Source of the DNA: Ponticaulis sp.
Lineage (GTDB): Bacteria > Pseudomonadota > Alphaproteobacteria > Caulobacterales > Hyphomonadaceae
NCBI GenBank assembly: GCA_002723155.1
Contig: PBNO01000002.1
Span: 51,545-115,544 of the forward strand
Length of the DNA stretch: 64,000 bases
Direction: 5' to 3'
In this document: positions 42,477 through 51,653 of the stretch, in pieces
Numbering within the stretch: the stretch's first letter is position 1
Layout: every line of letters starts with the position of its first letter
Notes under the pieces: model-generated
Database searches by the model: none
The model's input: the letters and a program-made list of their open reading frames with translations, nothing else
Told to the model about the DNA's origin: nothing
Translations under genes and position numbers: made by a program

Positions 42477-45400
42477 GCGAACAGATGTCAGCTTATGACC
42501 GCGTCGTTGCGGCCCAGAAGCAAGCTGCCCTGCCAGAAGCTTCTATCTGGGTTTCCGCCAATGCCGGTTCGGGCAAAACCAAGGTTCTCATCGACCGCGT
42601 TGCGCGCCTCCTGCTGACGGGTGTTCAGCCGGATAGCATTCTCTGTATTACCTATACCAAAGCCGCCGCGAGCGAGATGCAGCAGCGTCTCTTCAAGCGT
42701 CTCGGCGCATGGTCGGTCATGGGGAATGACGAACTCGCAAGAGACCTGAAAGACCTTCAGGGCATGGACTATTCCGGCGACGGCGAAGCTCTGAAAGCGG
42801 CACGTGCCCTATTTGCTAAAGCCCTTGAAACGCCAGGTGGGCTTCGCATTGAAACGCTTCACGCGTTTGCTGGCCGCGTGCTGCGCCGTTTCCCGCTGGA
42901 AGCACGTGTTCCACCCGGCTTTAAAGAGCTGGACGAGGTAGACAATAAAACGCTCTGGACAAAGGCTGCCCGTAAATCCTTCGACAAGTTGAAAGCCAAT
43001 CCGCACCGCTGGCCACTCTTCACCGACCTCATGAAAGAGATTGGCGGTAAGCGCTATGATGGCGCCATTGAGGTGATCACAGGCAGCGCATCCAAGTTGC
43101 ACCGCTTTCTTCATGGCGCACGCACACCGGAGCGGCGCTTCGAAGCGATCAGCACGACATTGGCCGCGCCTCTTGTCCCTGCCGGTGAGGTACTCCGTGA
43201 GCTGATGGATACCGGCCTGCCGCGTCAGGAGCTAACAGCCGCGATCAACGAACTACGCACCCTCGGCAGTACGAATGATATCAAGTTCAGCGACCAGCTC
43301 CTGTCCGTCATGGATACCGCTGACCTGAAAGCCGCGATGGAGGTCTATCGGAAGGCCTTTTACGACTCCAAAGGCAATCAGCGCGAAAAGCCGCCATATA
43401 CCAAGAAACTTGAAGGCACGATTGTCGAAGACCTGTTTGCACCGGGCACAGGCCGCGAAGTTGATCGTTTTCTGCGTCTGGAGAATGACGTCAAAGCCGC
43501 AATTCTGCGCGACCGCACCGTTACCCTTCTGGAAATCGCCGCAGATGTCATGGCGGAGCACGACCATGAAAAGCGCATACGTGCCGGCCTCGACTTTGAT
43601 GACCTGATCGCCAATACGCGCGACCTCCTAACCGGCCCCGGCCTTGCCGAATGGGTGCTCTACAAACTTGATGGCGGCATTAGTCACGTCCTTCTCGACG
43701 AGGCGCAGGACACAAGCCCCGACCAATGGGTGATTGTGAACTCGCTCGTGGAAGAGTTCTTCTCCGGCGCCAGCGGTCATGATCTGATCCGTACACTGTT
43801 TGTCGTCGGCGATGAGAAGCAATCTATCTACTCATTTCAGGGCGCAGACACCGCAAAGTTCCAGTCCGAACGTCAGCGTTTTGCATCTCGCCAGACCGAC
43901 GACACGATTGGCGGTAAGATACACCTCCCGCAGGTGGAGATGTCCTTCCGTTCGACCCAGCAAGTCCTGAGCTTTGTCGACGAGGTGTTTAACGGGCCCG
44001 CATCATTTGGCTCTGCGCCATTTTCGACCGCGCCCCCAAGTGAAGCAGATAAAATCTCTCACCAAGCCTTCCGCGAACCGCATAGAGGGCTCGTCGAATT
44101 CTGGCCTCTTGATGAACCTGAAGCCGTGCCTACCGGCGTGCCATGGCACGCGCCTATGGATATGGAGCGGCAGGAATCCGCACCATTCCGCCTTGCTGAA
44201 AAGTTAGCGAAGTGGATTGACGCACGGCTCGCACCTGGCGCGCCAGCGGTCTATGAGGAAGGCAAGGATGGAAAACCCCGCCCTGCGCGGCCAGGCGATA
44301 TCCTCATCCTTGTCCGTTCCCGCAAAGCGCTCTTCCATTCCATTATTCAGAGGCTGAAAGCCAAGGGGCTGCCCGTGGCAGGCGCCGACCGCCTCAACAT
44401 TCAGGAAACGCTGGCGGTTCAGGATGTTCTAAATCTTGTGCGCTTTGCCCTGCTTCAGGAAGATGATCTGACGCTTGCCGAAATCCTGAAAGGCCCATTC
44501 CTTGGCCTTCTGGATGATGACACCCATCTCTTCCCGCTGGCTTATGATCGTGGACAAAGCAGCCTCTGGCAACGCCTGCAGGAGAGTGGCCATCCGGACC
44601 ATAAAAAGGCGGCCGCGTTCCTGAAAACGGTGCTCGAACGTCGCCGCTTGCCAGCTTTTGAATTCCTGAGCTGGGTAATGAATACGCGACATGCAGAGCT
44701 CGGCCAGACAGGCTGGCAGATGATCAATGCGCGTTTCGGGTCGCCTGCGCACGACCCGCTTGAGGCCCTGATCTCCATCTCCGCCAATCTGGAAGATGCA
44801 GAAAGCGCCAGCCTGCAGACCTTCCTTGCCGCTGTTGAAGCGCAGGATAGCGAGATCAAACGCGAACAGTCCGGTCCTGCCGACGAAATTCGCGTTATGA
44901 CCGTGCACGGATCAAAGGGTCTGGAAGCGCCTATCGTTATCCTGCCGGACACCACAGGTGTCGGCAATAATACGCTCTCCGGCAATCTCAGCTTCACCGA
45001 AGACGGCGTACCCGTCTGGATGGTGAAGAAGGATGAAGACTGCCCCGCCAGTGCGGCCATTCGTGCGCAGGAAGAGGCTAAATCCCGCGCCGAGGCGAAC
45101 CGTCTTCTCTATGTGGCACTCACACGCGCGAAGGATCAGCTTCTCATTTGCGGCGCGTGGAATGGCGTAAAAACCGGTCAGGGTTATAAAGACGGAAGCT
45201 GGTATGACCTCTGCCAGCAGACCATTGCGACATGGGCACTGGGCGACGCAGAACACGATGGACATGGCATCTGGCGATTTGGCGGCCTGCCACAGCCTGA
45301 AAGCGATGCGCCTGTTGTTCGCGAAGAAAAGCCTGTTGCCCCGCTGCCGGACTGGATTTTCAAGCCGCGCCCTGTCAGCACATCCGAACATCAGGACCAG

Positions 45401-45994
45401 TTGCGCGCGCCAAGCTCGCTTCTACCTGGCGACACACCTGTGCTTCCGCCATTCGGCAAAGACCATGTGCGCCGCTTCCAGCGCGGCCGGCTCATTCACG
45501 CGCTTCTCGAGATCCTGCCGGACACACCATATGAGGACCGCCGCGCGCGGGCCTCCCGCTTTATTGATACCTGTCTCGATGCTGATCAGGCGCATCTCAA
45601 AGAAGATATCATTGATGTGACCTTCTCGGTTCTGGAAGCACCTGAACTTGCGCCGGTCTTCGGGCCGGGCGGACGCCCCGAAGCGCCCGTGGTGGGGCGC
45701 GGACCGAACATTCCAAAGGGTGTTATCATCAACGGACGTGTGGACCGGCTGCGCGTTACCGAGGATGAAGTCTGGGTGATTGATTATAAAACCGACAGGC
45801 CGCCCCCCAAGCGCGCTGAAGACGTGGCAATGCCATATCTCGCCCAGCTTGGTGCCTATAAGGATGTCCTGTCTGTTACTTATCCTGACAAGTGCGTTAA
45901 ATGCGCTTTATTGTGGACTGACGGTCCCCACTTTATGGTCCTTGACGAATCCGCCATGCTGGCGGCGCTCGTGAAAGCGAAAGAAACAGATTGA
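42473..45994 (+). CDS. addA: Double-strand break repair helicase-nuclease AddA
   Basis: 1173-residue UvrD-like 3'-5' helicase with a C-terminal nuclease. Walker A ANAGSGKTKVLIDRVARL, motif Ia ITYTKAAASEM, motif II LLDEAQDTSPDQW, motif III VVGDEKQSIYSFQGAD, motif V VMTVHGSKGLEAPIVIL, motif VI RLLYVALTRAKDQLLI; nuclease core VWVIDYKTDRPPP. Forms AddAB with the preceding gene. Length and all motifs are intact. A hairpin and trxA follow. Confidence 0.97.
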   Translation: MSEQMSAYDRVVAAQKQAALPEASIWVSANAGSGKTKVLIDRVARLLLTGVQPDSILCITYTKAAASEMQQRLFKRLGAWSVMGNDELARDLKDLQGMDYSGDGEALKAARALFAKALETPGGLRIETLHAFAGRVLRRFPLEARVPPGFKELDEVDNKTLWTKAARKSFDKLKANPHRWPLFTDLMKEIGGKRYDGAIEVITGSASKLHRFLHGARTPERRFEAISTTLAAPLVPAGEVLRELMDTGLPRQELTAAINELRTLGSTNDIKFSDQLLSVMDTADLKAAMEVYRKAFYDSKGNQREKPPYTKKLEGTIVEDLFAPGTGREVDRFLRLENDVKAAILRDRTVTLLEIAADVMAEHDHEKRIRAGLDFDDLIANTRDLLTGPGLAEWVLYKLDGGISHVLLDEAQDTSPDQWVIVNSLVEEFFSGASGHDLIRTLFVVGDEKQSIYSFQGADTAKFQSERQRFASRQTDDTIGGKIHLPQVEMSFRSTQQVLSFVDEVFNGPASFGSAPFSTAPPSEADKISHQAFREPHRGLVEFWPLDEPEAVPTGVPWHAPMDMERQESAPFRLAEKLAKWIDARLAPGAPAVYEEGKDGKPRPARPGDILILVRSRKALFHSIIQRLKAKGLPVAGADRLNIQETLAVQDVLNLVRFALLQEDDLTLAEILKGPFLGLLDDDTHLFPLAYDRGQSSLWQRLQESGHPDHKKAAAFLKTVLERRRLPAFEFLSWVMNTRHAELGQTGWQMINARFGSPAHDPLEALISISANLEDAESASLQTFLAAVEAQDSEIKREQSGPADEIRVMTVHGSKGLEAPIVILPDTTGVGNNTLSGNLSFTEDGVPVWMVKKDEDCPASAAIRAQEEAKSRAEANRLLYVALTRAKDQLLICGAWNGVKTGQGYKDGSWYDLCQQTIATWALGDAEHDGHGIWRFGGLPQPESDAPVVREEKPVAPLPDWIFKPRPVSTSEHQDQLRAPSSLLPGDTPVLPPFGKDHVRRFQRGRLIHALLEILPDTPYEDRRARASRFIDTCLDADQAHLKEDIIDVTFSVLEAPELAPVFGPGGRPEAPVVGRGPNIPKGVIINGRVDRLRVTEDEVWVIDYKTDRPPPKRAEDVAMPYLAQLGAYKDVLSVTYPDKCVKCALLWTDGPHFMVLDESAMLAALVKAKETD

Positions 45995-45995
45995 C

Positions 45996-46025
45996 GCGAT
46001 GCGGGAGACGATTAACTCCCATCGC
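45996..46025 (+). other. Hairpin between addA and trxA
   Basis: GCGAT-gc-GGGAG / CTCCC-ATCGC with an eight-base loop and a two-base bulge, beginning one base after the addA stop. No T tract, so partial termination or mRNA processing is more likely than full termination. Confidence 0.4.
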
Positions 46026-46047
46026 AAATTAGATGACGGAGACGCAA

Positions 46048-46371
46048 ATGGCGGCCCTTGAGATTAACGACGATACTTTTGACACCGAAGTGCTGGCTTC
46101 AGACGTTCCTGTAGTAGTGGACTTCTGGGCGGAATGGTGTGTGCCTTGTAAAAAGCTCTCACCAAACGTTGAGCGCGTTGCAGAAGAAATGTCTGGCAAA
46201 GTTAAAGTTGCCAAGCTGAACGTGGACGAGAACCCGATCACAATGACGAAGTTCGGTGTGCGCGGTCTGCCAACACTCATCCTGTTCAAGAACGGCAAGG
46301 TTACAGCTACGCACCTTGGCGACATGAGCAAAGACAAGCTGGAAGAGTGGATCAAATCTGAAACCACTTAG
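46048..46371 (+). CDS. trxA: Thioredoxin with WCVPC active site
   Basis: 107 residues. The thioredoxin fold is complete: VVVDFWAEWCVPCKKLSPNV, KLNVDENPITMTKFGVRGLPTLILFKNG (cis-Pro in LPT) and a final helix. The active site is WCVPC, not the near-universal WCGPC, which may shift redox potential or partner choice. ATG 46048 is six bases after GGAG; a longer frame from 46033 starts with an ATG that overlaps that site. The gene follows addA and converges with folC. Confidence 0.93.
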   Translation: MAALEINDDTFDTEVLASDVPVVVDFWAEWCVPCKKLSPNVERVAEEMSGKVKVAKLNVDENPITMTKFGVRGLPTLILFKNGKVTATHLGDMSKDKLEEWIKSETT

Positions 46372-46381
46372 TCGGCAGGTT

Positions 46382-47659
46382 TCAGTCGATCACTTCGCCG
46401 TTCAGGCGCAGAACATCACCGGCAAGATAAAGCGATCCGCAGATTAATGCGTGGTCGCTTTTTTCTTGGGCGAGACGGGCAAGCGCCTCATCAATGCTCG
46501 TGTAGGCCGTCGCCGGAATACCGAGCGATGTCGCGATCTCGCACAGTGTGTTCGGGTCCGCGCCATTCTGGCTTGTCTGCATAGGAATGCAGGCCAGATG
46601 GCTGATCATAGGCGCCAGGTCCGCAAGGTAGGATCTGGCATCCTTATTCTTCAGCATGCCAAATGCCACCGGCATGGGCGCATGGGGCGCGATGGATTTT
46701 GCGACTGCTGCTGCGGCGTGCGGGTTATGCCCGCCATCCAGAATAACCGTTTTGCCCGGAAGCTGGCGCGTTAGTGGGCCATCCGCCAGCGTCTGCATAC
46801 GCGCAGGCCATTCTACGGCTTTGAGGCCTTTCAGCGTGTTCTCAGGCGTCAGTTCAAACACGCCCGCACGCTTCAGGCCCAGCAAAGCGAGCATGGAGTT
46901 TGAAACCTGATGCGGGCCTTTCAGACCAAGCTCGACGCCCTGAAGCATCAGGTCATCGATTTGCATGGTGAGACGATCACCGTTGAAACCCGCCTCACCG
47001 GCCTCAGCCACTGTATGCAATGGCGCGCCTTTATAGATCGCTTCGGCTTTCAGCGTGCGCAGAACATCAGGCGCCTGCCCCCCCGTACAAACCGGCGCGT
47101 CTTTCTTGATGATCCCAGCCTTTTCCCAGGCGATCTGGCAGATATGGCGCCCCAGAAATTCCTTATGGTCGATGTCGATCGGCGTGATCACGCAAGCGGC
47201 AGGATGATCGATCACATTGGTGGAATCGAACCGGCCACCAAGCCCGACTTCAACCAGTGTGAGGTCCGCCGGATTCTCGGCGAAGGCCAGATAGGCCACG
47301 CAGGTCATGCCTTCAAAGAAGGATAATGGCTCACCAGCGTTCGCCTCAAGCACACGTTTTGAAAGCTCCATCAGATACGCATCAGAGATGAGCTCGCCCG
47401 CAATCCGGATACGCTCATTCACGCGCACCAGATGGGGCGACGTATCGACATGCACTTTCAGCCCATGCGCTTCGGCAATGGCGCGCATAAAGGCTGTGGT
47501 GGAGCCTTTGCCATTCGTACCTGCGACATGGATCGCAGGCGGCATTTTATCTTGCGGACGGCCAAGCCGTTCCAGAACCCGCTGTACGGGCTCTGTCGTC
47601 AGTTTGAAAACGCTCGGTTTTGGGAGTGCATCATAGGCTGACAGAATATCTGTCAGCAC
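46382..47659 (-). CDS. folC: Bifunctional dihydrofolate synthase/folylpolyglutamate synthase
   Basis: 425 residues. The ATP loop is HVAGTNGKGSTTAFMRAI; TSPHLVRVNERIRI and the C-terminal VILDGGHNPHAAAAVA are Mur-ligase-like FolC signatures. It makes dihydrofolate from dihydropteroate and glutamate and adds glutamates to folates. The start is GTG 47659; there is no good ATG upstream before the accD stop 35 bases away. A GGGGG lies upstream but is distant, so the precise start is uncertain. Last gene of the trpB-cutA-trpA-accD-folC unit. Confidence 0.95.
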   Translation of the reverse strand: MLTDILSAYDALPKPSVFKLTTEPVQRVLERLGRPQDKMPPAIHVAGTNGKGSTTAFMRAIAEAHGLKVHVDTSPHLVRVNERIRIAGELISDAYLMELSKRVLEANAGEPLSFFEGMTCVAYLAFAENPADLTLVEVGLGGRFDSTNVIDHPAACVITPIDIDHKEFLGRHICQIAWEKAGIIKKDAPVCTGGQAPDVLRTLKAEAIYKGAPLHTVAEAGEAGFNGDRLTMQIDDLMLQGVELGLKGPHQVSNSMLALLGLKRAGVFELTPENTLKGLKAVEWPARMQTLADGPLTRQLPGKTVILDGGHNPHAAAAVAKSIAPHAPMPVAFGMLKNKDARSYLADLAPMISHLACIPMQTSQNGADPNTLCEIATSLGIPATAYTSIDEALARLAQEKSDHALICGSLYLAGDVLRLNGEVID

Positions 47660-47694
47660 ACTGGATGTATCAGTCAGGGCTTTGCCCCCAATAG

Positions 47695-48639
47695 CTACTC
47701 GACGACGTCTACGCGCGGCTGGGATACAGGCGGCACGCCTTTGGACGAGCTTTTCCGGCGAGACATAAGGTGGCCCAGAATGCTGCCAATGACCTTACCC
47801 ATTTCGCGGCGGTCAACGACCATATCCACGACGCCCTTATCCTTCAGGAACTCAGAACGCTGGAAGCCTTCCGGAAGTTTCTGACGGATTGTCTGCTCGA
47901 TCACGCGCGGACCGGAAAACGCAATCATGGCTTCCGGCTCTGCAAGGTGAACATCACCCAGCATCGCGTAAGACGCAGAAACACCGCCTGATGTCGGGTC
48001 GGTCAGAACCACGAGATATGGCAGGCCAGCCTCGCGAACATCTTCGATAGCAAGCGTTGTGCGCGGCATCTGCATGAGAGACAGCGTGCCCTCTTGCATA
48101 CGCGCTCCACCAGACGCTGTGCAGACAATCAGCGCTGCATCGCGGGCAACGGCTGTTTCAGCCGCTTTGATGAAAGCCTCACCGGCAGCCATGCCGAGCG
48201 AGCCGCCCATGAATGCAAAATCCTGCACCAGAACCACTGCCGGCTTGCCGCCGATCAGGCCGATCGCAGCGGCCATACAGTCATCCTGAATGATGTTCTC
48301 GCCGTTCGGGTCTGCCTTGTTGCGGTCAGCAATCTTGGCTTTTGCGCCCTTCAGACGGTCGACATAACGCTTGTCGTCTTTGAACTTGAGCGGATCACGT
48401 GGGACCTCCGGCAGTTCGATCGCTTCCCATTTCTGGTCGTCGAACATGGCGCGAAAACGGACCAGAGGTCCGACGCGCAGGTGTGCGCCTGAAGGTGTTA
48501 CCCAGAAGCTCGCTTCGAGGTCTGGTTTAAAGATAAGCTCACCTGATTTCGGGCATTTTACCCAGAGATTGTCAGGTGTTTCACGCTTACCAAATACCGA
48601 TTTGAGGCCCGGTGGGCTGATATTGGAAAGCCAGTTCAT
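47695..48639 (-). CDS. accD: Acetyl-CoA carboxylase carboxyltransferase subunit beta
   Basis: 314 residues. The carboxyltransferase core is intact: GASGGARMQ-type ASGGARMQEGTLSLMQM, and LTDPTSGGVSASYAMLGDV. The N-terminal zinc ribbon seen in E. coli AccD is degenerate: of the four Cys only one remains (LWVKCPKSGELIF, then FWVTPSGAHLRV), as in other alphaproteobacteria. Start ATG 48639 has GGAG six bases upstream; the ATG at 48654 overlaps the trpA stop and precedes family sequence. With AccA (not here) it forms malonyl-CoA. Confidence 0.95.
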   Translation of the reverse strand: MNWLSNISPPGLKSVFGKRETPDNLWVKCPKSGELIFKPDLEASFWVTPSGAHLRVGPLVRFRAMFDDQKWEAIELPEVPRDPLKFKDDKRYVDRLKGAKAKIADRNKADPNGENIIQDDCMAAAIGLIGGKPAVVLVQDFAFMGGSLGMAAGEAFIKAAETAVARDAALIVCTASGGARMQEGTLSLMQMPRTTLAIEDVREAGLPYLVVLTDPTSGGVSASYAMLGDVHLAEPEAMIAFSGPRVIEQTIRQKLPEGFQRSEFLKDKGVVDMVVDRREMGKVIGSILGHLMSRRKSSSKGVPPVSQPRVDVVE

Positions 48640-48650
48640 GCGTTTCTCCG

Positions 48651-49481
48651 TCAAGCGACGCCGCCATTTCTGTTTAGACCAGAGCTCAGATCACGTGTGA
48701 GACGGGCAACCGACTCAACAATCTCTTCGCGTGACTTACCCTGCGCCATCTCAGATATAATATCAACGAAGGCCGATCCAACGACAACGCCATCACTGAT
48801 CGCTGCCATTTCACGAGCCTGCTCACCTGTTTTTATACCAAAACCAACGCATACGGGAAGGCCGGAGATGCGTTGAGCCATCTGGACGCCCGGCGCAATG
48901 TCGCTGGCGACAGGTTTTTTCGCGCCCGTCACGCCCGTAACAGACACGTAATAGAGGAAGCCGCTGGCGCCATCCGCAACGGTTTTCATACGGCCTTCAT
49001 GCGTGGTTGGTGTGGCCAGACGGATGACCGCCAGTTCATGCGGCGCATACGCCTCGCGCAGAGGCATGTCTTCTTCAGGTGGCAGATCGACAATGATTGT
49101 ACCATCAATGCCAGCATCTCCTGCGGCTTCAGCAAAAGCCTCGTAGCCCATCAGATGAACCGGGTTTGCATAGCCCATAAGGATGAGCGGCGTTGTCTGG
49201 TTCGTTTCGCGAAAGCGCTTGGCCAGCGCCAGAACGTCTTTCAGCGTTGTGCCTGCTTTCAGGCTGCGCTGACCGGCACGCTGGATAGACGGGCCATCCG
49301 CCATCGGGTCTGTAAACGGGGCACCAAGCTCGATCACATCAGCGCCGTTCTCGACGAGCGCGTTCAGCACCTGATAGCTGGTTTCCAGATCAGGGTCGCC
49401 AGCCATGACGTAAGAGACCAGCGCAGAGCGGCCGTCAGACCGGGCTTTGTCGAATGCAGCGGAAATACGGGAAACTGGCAT
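48651..49481 (-). CDS. trpA: Tryptophan synthase subunit alpha
   Basis: 276-residue TIM barrel that releases indole from indole-3-glycerol phosphate. Catalytic Glu is in VIELGAPFTDPMADGPSIQ and Asp in the same stretch (DPMADG). The loop-6 region is VSVTGVTGAKKP and phosphate binding is VCVGFGIKTGEQ and VVVGSAFVD. Ala/Thr replace the usual Val/Ser in LGVPFSDP. The start overlaps the cutA stop as TAATG; an alternative start would extend 10 codons into cutA. Followed by accD. Confidence 0.96.
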   Translation of the reverse strand: MPVSRISAAFDKARSDGRSALVSYVMAGDPDLETSYQVLNALVENGADVIELGAPFTDPMADGPSIQRAGQRSLKAGTTLKDVLALAKRFRETNQTTPLILMGYANPVHLMGYEAFAEAAGDAGIDGTIIVDLPPEEDMPLREAYAPHELAVIRLATPTTHEGRMKTVADGASGFLYYVSVTGVTGAKKPVASDIAPGVQMAQRISGLPVCVGFGIKTGEQAREMAAISDGVVVGSAFVDIISEMAQGKSREEIVESVARLTRDLSSGLNRNGGVA

Positions 49482-49804
49482 TAATTGGACCTGGTGTTTT
49501 CTAGAAGCCACGCTTCATAACGGGGATTTGCTGATACGCAAGGCGTAGCAAGAATGGCGGGGGTGTCAGACGGGTGAAGCGCCGTCACCAATTCATGGAC
49601 AGCGTTCCACTGGTCTTTGCGGGTTTTAAGCACCAGCACGAACTCTTCATCCTGTTGGACGACACCGTCCCAGCGATAGACCGAGCGGACCGGCCCCTCA
49701 ATATTGGCGCAGGCCACAAGGCGGCCATCCACACAGGATGACGCCAGCTTGTGTGCCAGCTCCTGAGAGGGGCAGTTCACACGTATGAGAATAATATCAG
49801 TCAT
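49481..49804 (-). CDS. cutA: CutA-family divalent-cation tolerance protein
   Basis: 107-residue trimeric ferredoxin-fold protein. Family marks: VNCPSQELAHKLASSCVDGRL, ACANIEGPVRSVYRWDG and EEFVLVLKTRKDQW, with a final HPSDTPAILATPC. CutA is linked to copper/divalent ion tolerance in E. coli, although its molecular role is debated. Unusually it lies between trpB (22 bases upstream) and trpA (overlap TAATG), splitting the two tryptophan synthase genes. Confidence 0.93.
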   Translation of the reverse strand: MTDIILIRVNCPSQELAHKLASSCVDGRLVACANIEGPVRSVYRWDGVVQQDEEFVLVLKTRKDQWNAVHELVTALHPSDTPAILATPCVSANPRYEAWLLENTRSN

Positions 49805-49826
49805 GATCGCTCCAGACGGGGCGGCG

Positions 49827-51038
49827 TTACATATCGATGCCAAGATGACCGGCAACAGAAAAGATATCCTTATCGCCGCGACCGCAGAGGTTCATGATGA
49901 TAATCTGGTCAGACCCCATCTCTTTGGCGACCTCGCCGATACGGGCAAGCGCGTGAGATGGTTCGAGCGCCGGAATAATACCTTCAAGTCGCGTGCAGAG
50001 CTGGAAGGCTTCAAGCGCTTCATCATCGGTACAGGTCAGATATTCGGCGCGCCCAGAATCCCGCAGGAAAGCGTGCTCAGGGCCAATACCCGGATAGTCA
50101 AGACCAGCCGAAATCGAGTGCGCATCAATAATCTGGCCGTCATCATCCTGAAGAAGATATGTGCGGTTGCCATGCAGAATGCCCGGCTTGCCACCGTTCA
50201 GCGCAGCTGCGTGCATGCCGGTTTCAACGCCGTGACCTGAGGCTTCAACACCGATAAGTCGAACGCCTTCATCTTCCACAAACGGGTGGAACAGACCGAT
50301 CGCGTTAGATCCGCCACCGATACACGCCATAACAGCGTCCGGCAGACGGCCTTCACGTTCCAGAATCTGCTCCTTAGCTTCGCGGCCAATGATGGACTGG
50401 AAGTCGCGGACGAGTTCCGGATACGGGTGCGGACCAGCCGCCGTACCGATGCAATAGAAGGTGTCGTCGACATTGGTCACCCAGTCGCGCAGCGCTTCGT
50501 TCATCGCATCTTTCAGCGTGCCCGTGCCACTTTCAACCGGAACGATCTCAGCGCCAAGCAGGCGCATACGGAAGACATTCGGCTTTTGGCGTTCAACATC
50601 TGTCGCGCCCATGAAGACAACACATTGCAGGCCAAAGCGCGCGCAGACAGTCGCTGTCGCAACGCCATGCTGGCCGGCACCGGTTTCCGCGATGATGCGC
50701 TTTTTACCCATACGCATCGCAAGCAGGACCTGCCCGAGGCAGTTATTGATCTTGTGCGCGCCGGTATGGTTCAGCTCGTCGCGTTTGAAGTAGATCTTCG
50801 CGCCGCCGAAATGATCGGTCAGACGTTCTGCGAAATAGAGCGGAGACGGACGACCGACATAATGCTTCCAGAGGTCATCCATCTGAGCCTGAAATTCCGG
50901 ATCCTTCTGAGCGGCCCGGTATTCTTTTTCCAAATCCAGAATGAGCGGCATCAGCGTTTCAGCAACATAACGCCCGCCGAATTCACCGAAGCGGCCATTC
51001 GCGTCCGGCCATTTATCCCAGGTATTGCGTAGATCCAT
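49827..51038 (-). CDS. trpB: Tryptophan synthase subunit beta
   Basis: 403-residue PLP enzyme that joins indole and serine. The PLP lysine is in [16 protein letters not shown], the phosphate loop is [15 protein letters not shown], and the [13 protein letters not shown] glycine-rich loop is intact. Start ATG 51038 begins [20 protein letters not shown], the family start. A frame open from GTG 51083 has no family sequence. A 39-base hairpin lies just upstream. Works with TrpA as alpha2beta2. Confidence 0.97.
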   Translation of the reverse strand: MDLRNTWDKWPDANGRFGEFGGRYVAETLMPLILDLEKEYRAAQKDPEFQAQMDDLWKHYVGRPSPLYFAERLTDHFGGAKIYFKRDELNHTGAHKINNCLGQVLLAMRMGKKRIIAETGAGQHGVATATVCARFGLQCVVFMGATDVERQKPNVFRMRLLGAEIVPVESGTGTLKDAMNEALRDWVTNVDDTFYCIGTAAGPHPYPELVRDFQSIIGREAKEQILEREGRLPDAVMACIGGGSNAIGLFHPFVEDEGVRLIGVEASGHGVETGMHAAALNGGKPGILHGNRTYLLQDDDGQIIDAHSISAGLDYPGIGPEHAFLRDSGRAEYLTCTDDEALEAFQLCTRLEGIIPALEPSHALARIGEVAKEMGSDQIIIMNLCGRGDKDIFSVAGHLGIDM

Positions 51039-51057
51039 CTTCAGACATGTCCTCTGT

Positions 51058-51096
51058 ACGTCAGGGGCCTTTAGTCCTCCCACATAGCCCCGACGT
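51058..51096 (-). promoter_or_regulatory. Hairpin leader upstream of trpB containing a four-codon ORF
   Basis: ACGTC-A-GGGGC / GCCCC-GACGT (ten base pairs, one bulged A) with an 18-base loop, starting 20 bases from the trpB ATG. On the minus strand the loop holds ATG TGG GAG GAC TAA, a possible peptide M-W-E-D with a Trp codon. No T tract follows the stem, so classical attenuation is not shown. Confidence 0.35.
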
Positions 51097-51105
51097 CAAG
51101 ACAGA

Positions 51106-51483
51106 CTAGGCCTCGTAGAAGAATTCCTCGCGAGTTATTTTACCATCAAGCTCGGAATAAAGCGCAATTTCACGTGCCTGGGTGCGTTCTCCGCTCTCTT
51201 TGTCGGTAAAATCCATATTGAAAATAACCGTGAACTGATTGTCCCCGAAGCAGAACGGCCCTTCGGCTTTCGTCTCGTGAACCTCATGAGCGTTGTTCCA
51301 CCAGTCATGTTTGGCTTTCAGGTCTTCGAGGCCATACGTTTCACGCTCCATGCCGGGCATGGCCGCAGCCTCGACGGACACCACCCCTTCATCATAGAGC
51401 GTGGCGAGCGCCTCGGCTTCTTCACCCTTATTGCAGAAATCGATCAGTTGATTGGCAACCGTCACCAGTACCGGATTGAACAT
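51106..51483 (-). CDS. SnoaL-like (NTF2-fold) protein
   Basis: 125 residues, cone-shaped NTF2/SnoaL fold. VANQLIDFCNKGEEAEALAT and LYDEGVVSVEA mark the first helix and strand. GLEDLKAKHDWWNNAHEVHE and the sheet VIFNMDFTDKESGERTQARE to ITREEFFYEA follow. Such proteins are ligand-binding or small-molecule isomerase-like; the ligand is unknown. GGGG lies six bases before ATG 51483. It precedes trpB by 67 bases with no clear terminator, so some co-transcription with trpB is possible. Confidence 0.78.
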   Translation of the reverse strand: MFNPVLVTVANQLIDFCNKGEEAEALATLYDEGVVSVEAAAMPGMERETYGLEDLKAKHDWWNNAHEVHETKAEGPFCFGDNQFTVIFNMDFTDKESGERTQAREIALYSELDGKITREEFFYEA

Positions 51484-51653
51484 GTGCGTGCGCCCCTTAG
51501 CAGCCTGTGTTGAGGCTTCATCCTGACTCCAATGCAAGAACAAAACAAGAACATAAATTCGCGTATGCGACGTTACTCACAAGAGTCAGCTGCGCGGCTT
51601 TTCCGGAACTCTGCCCCGCCCCTTCGCGTTGAAAGGGCAGATACACGCAAAAA

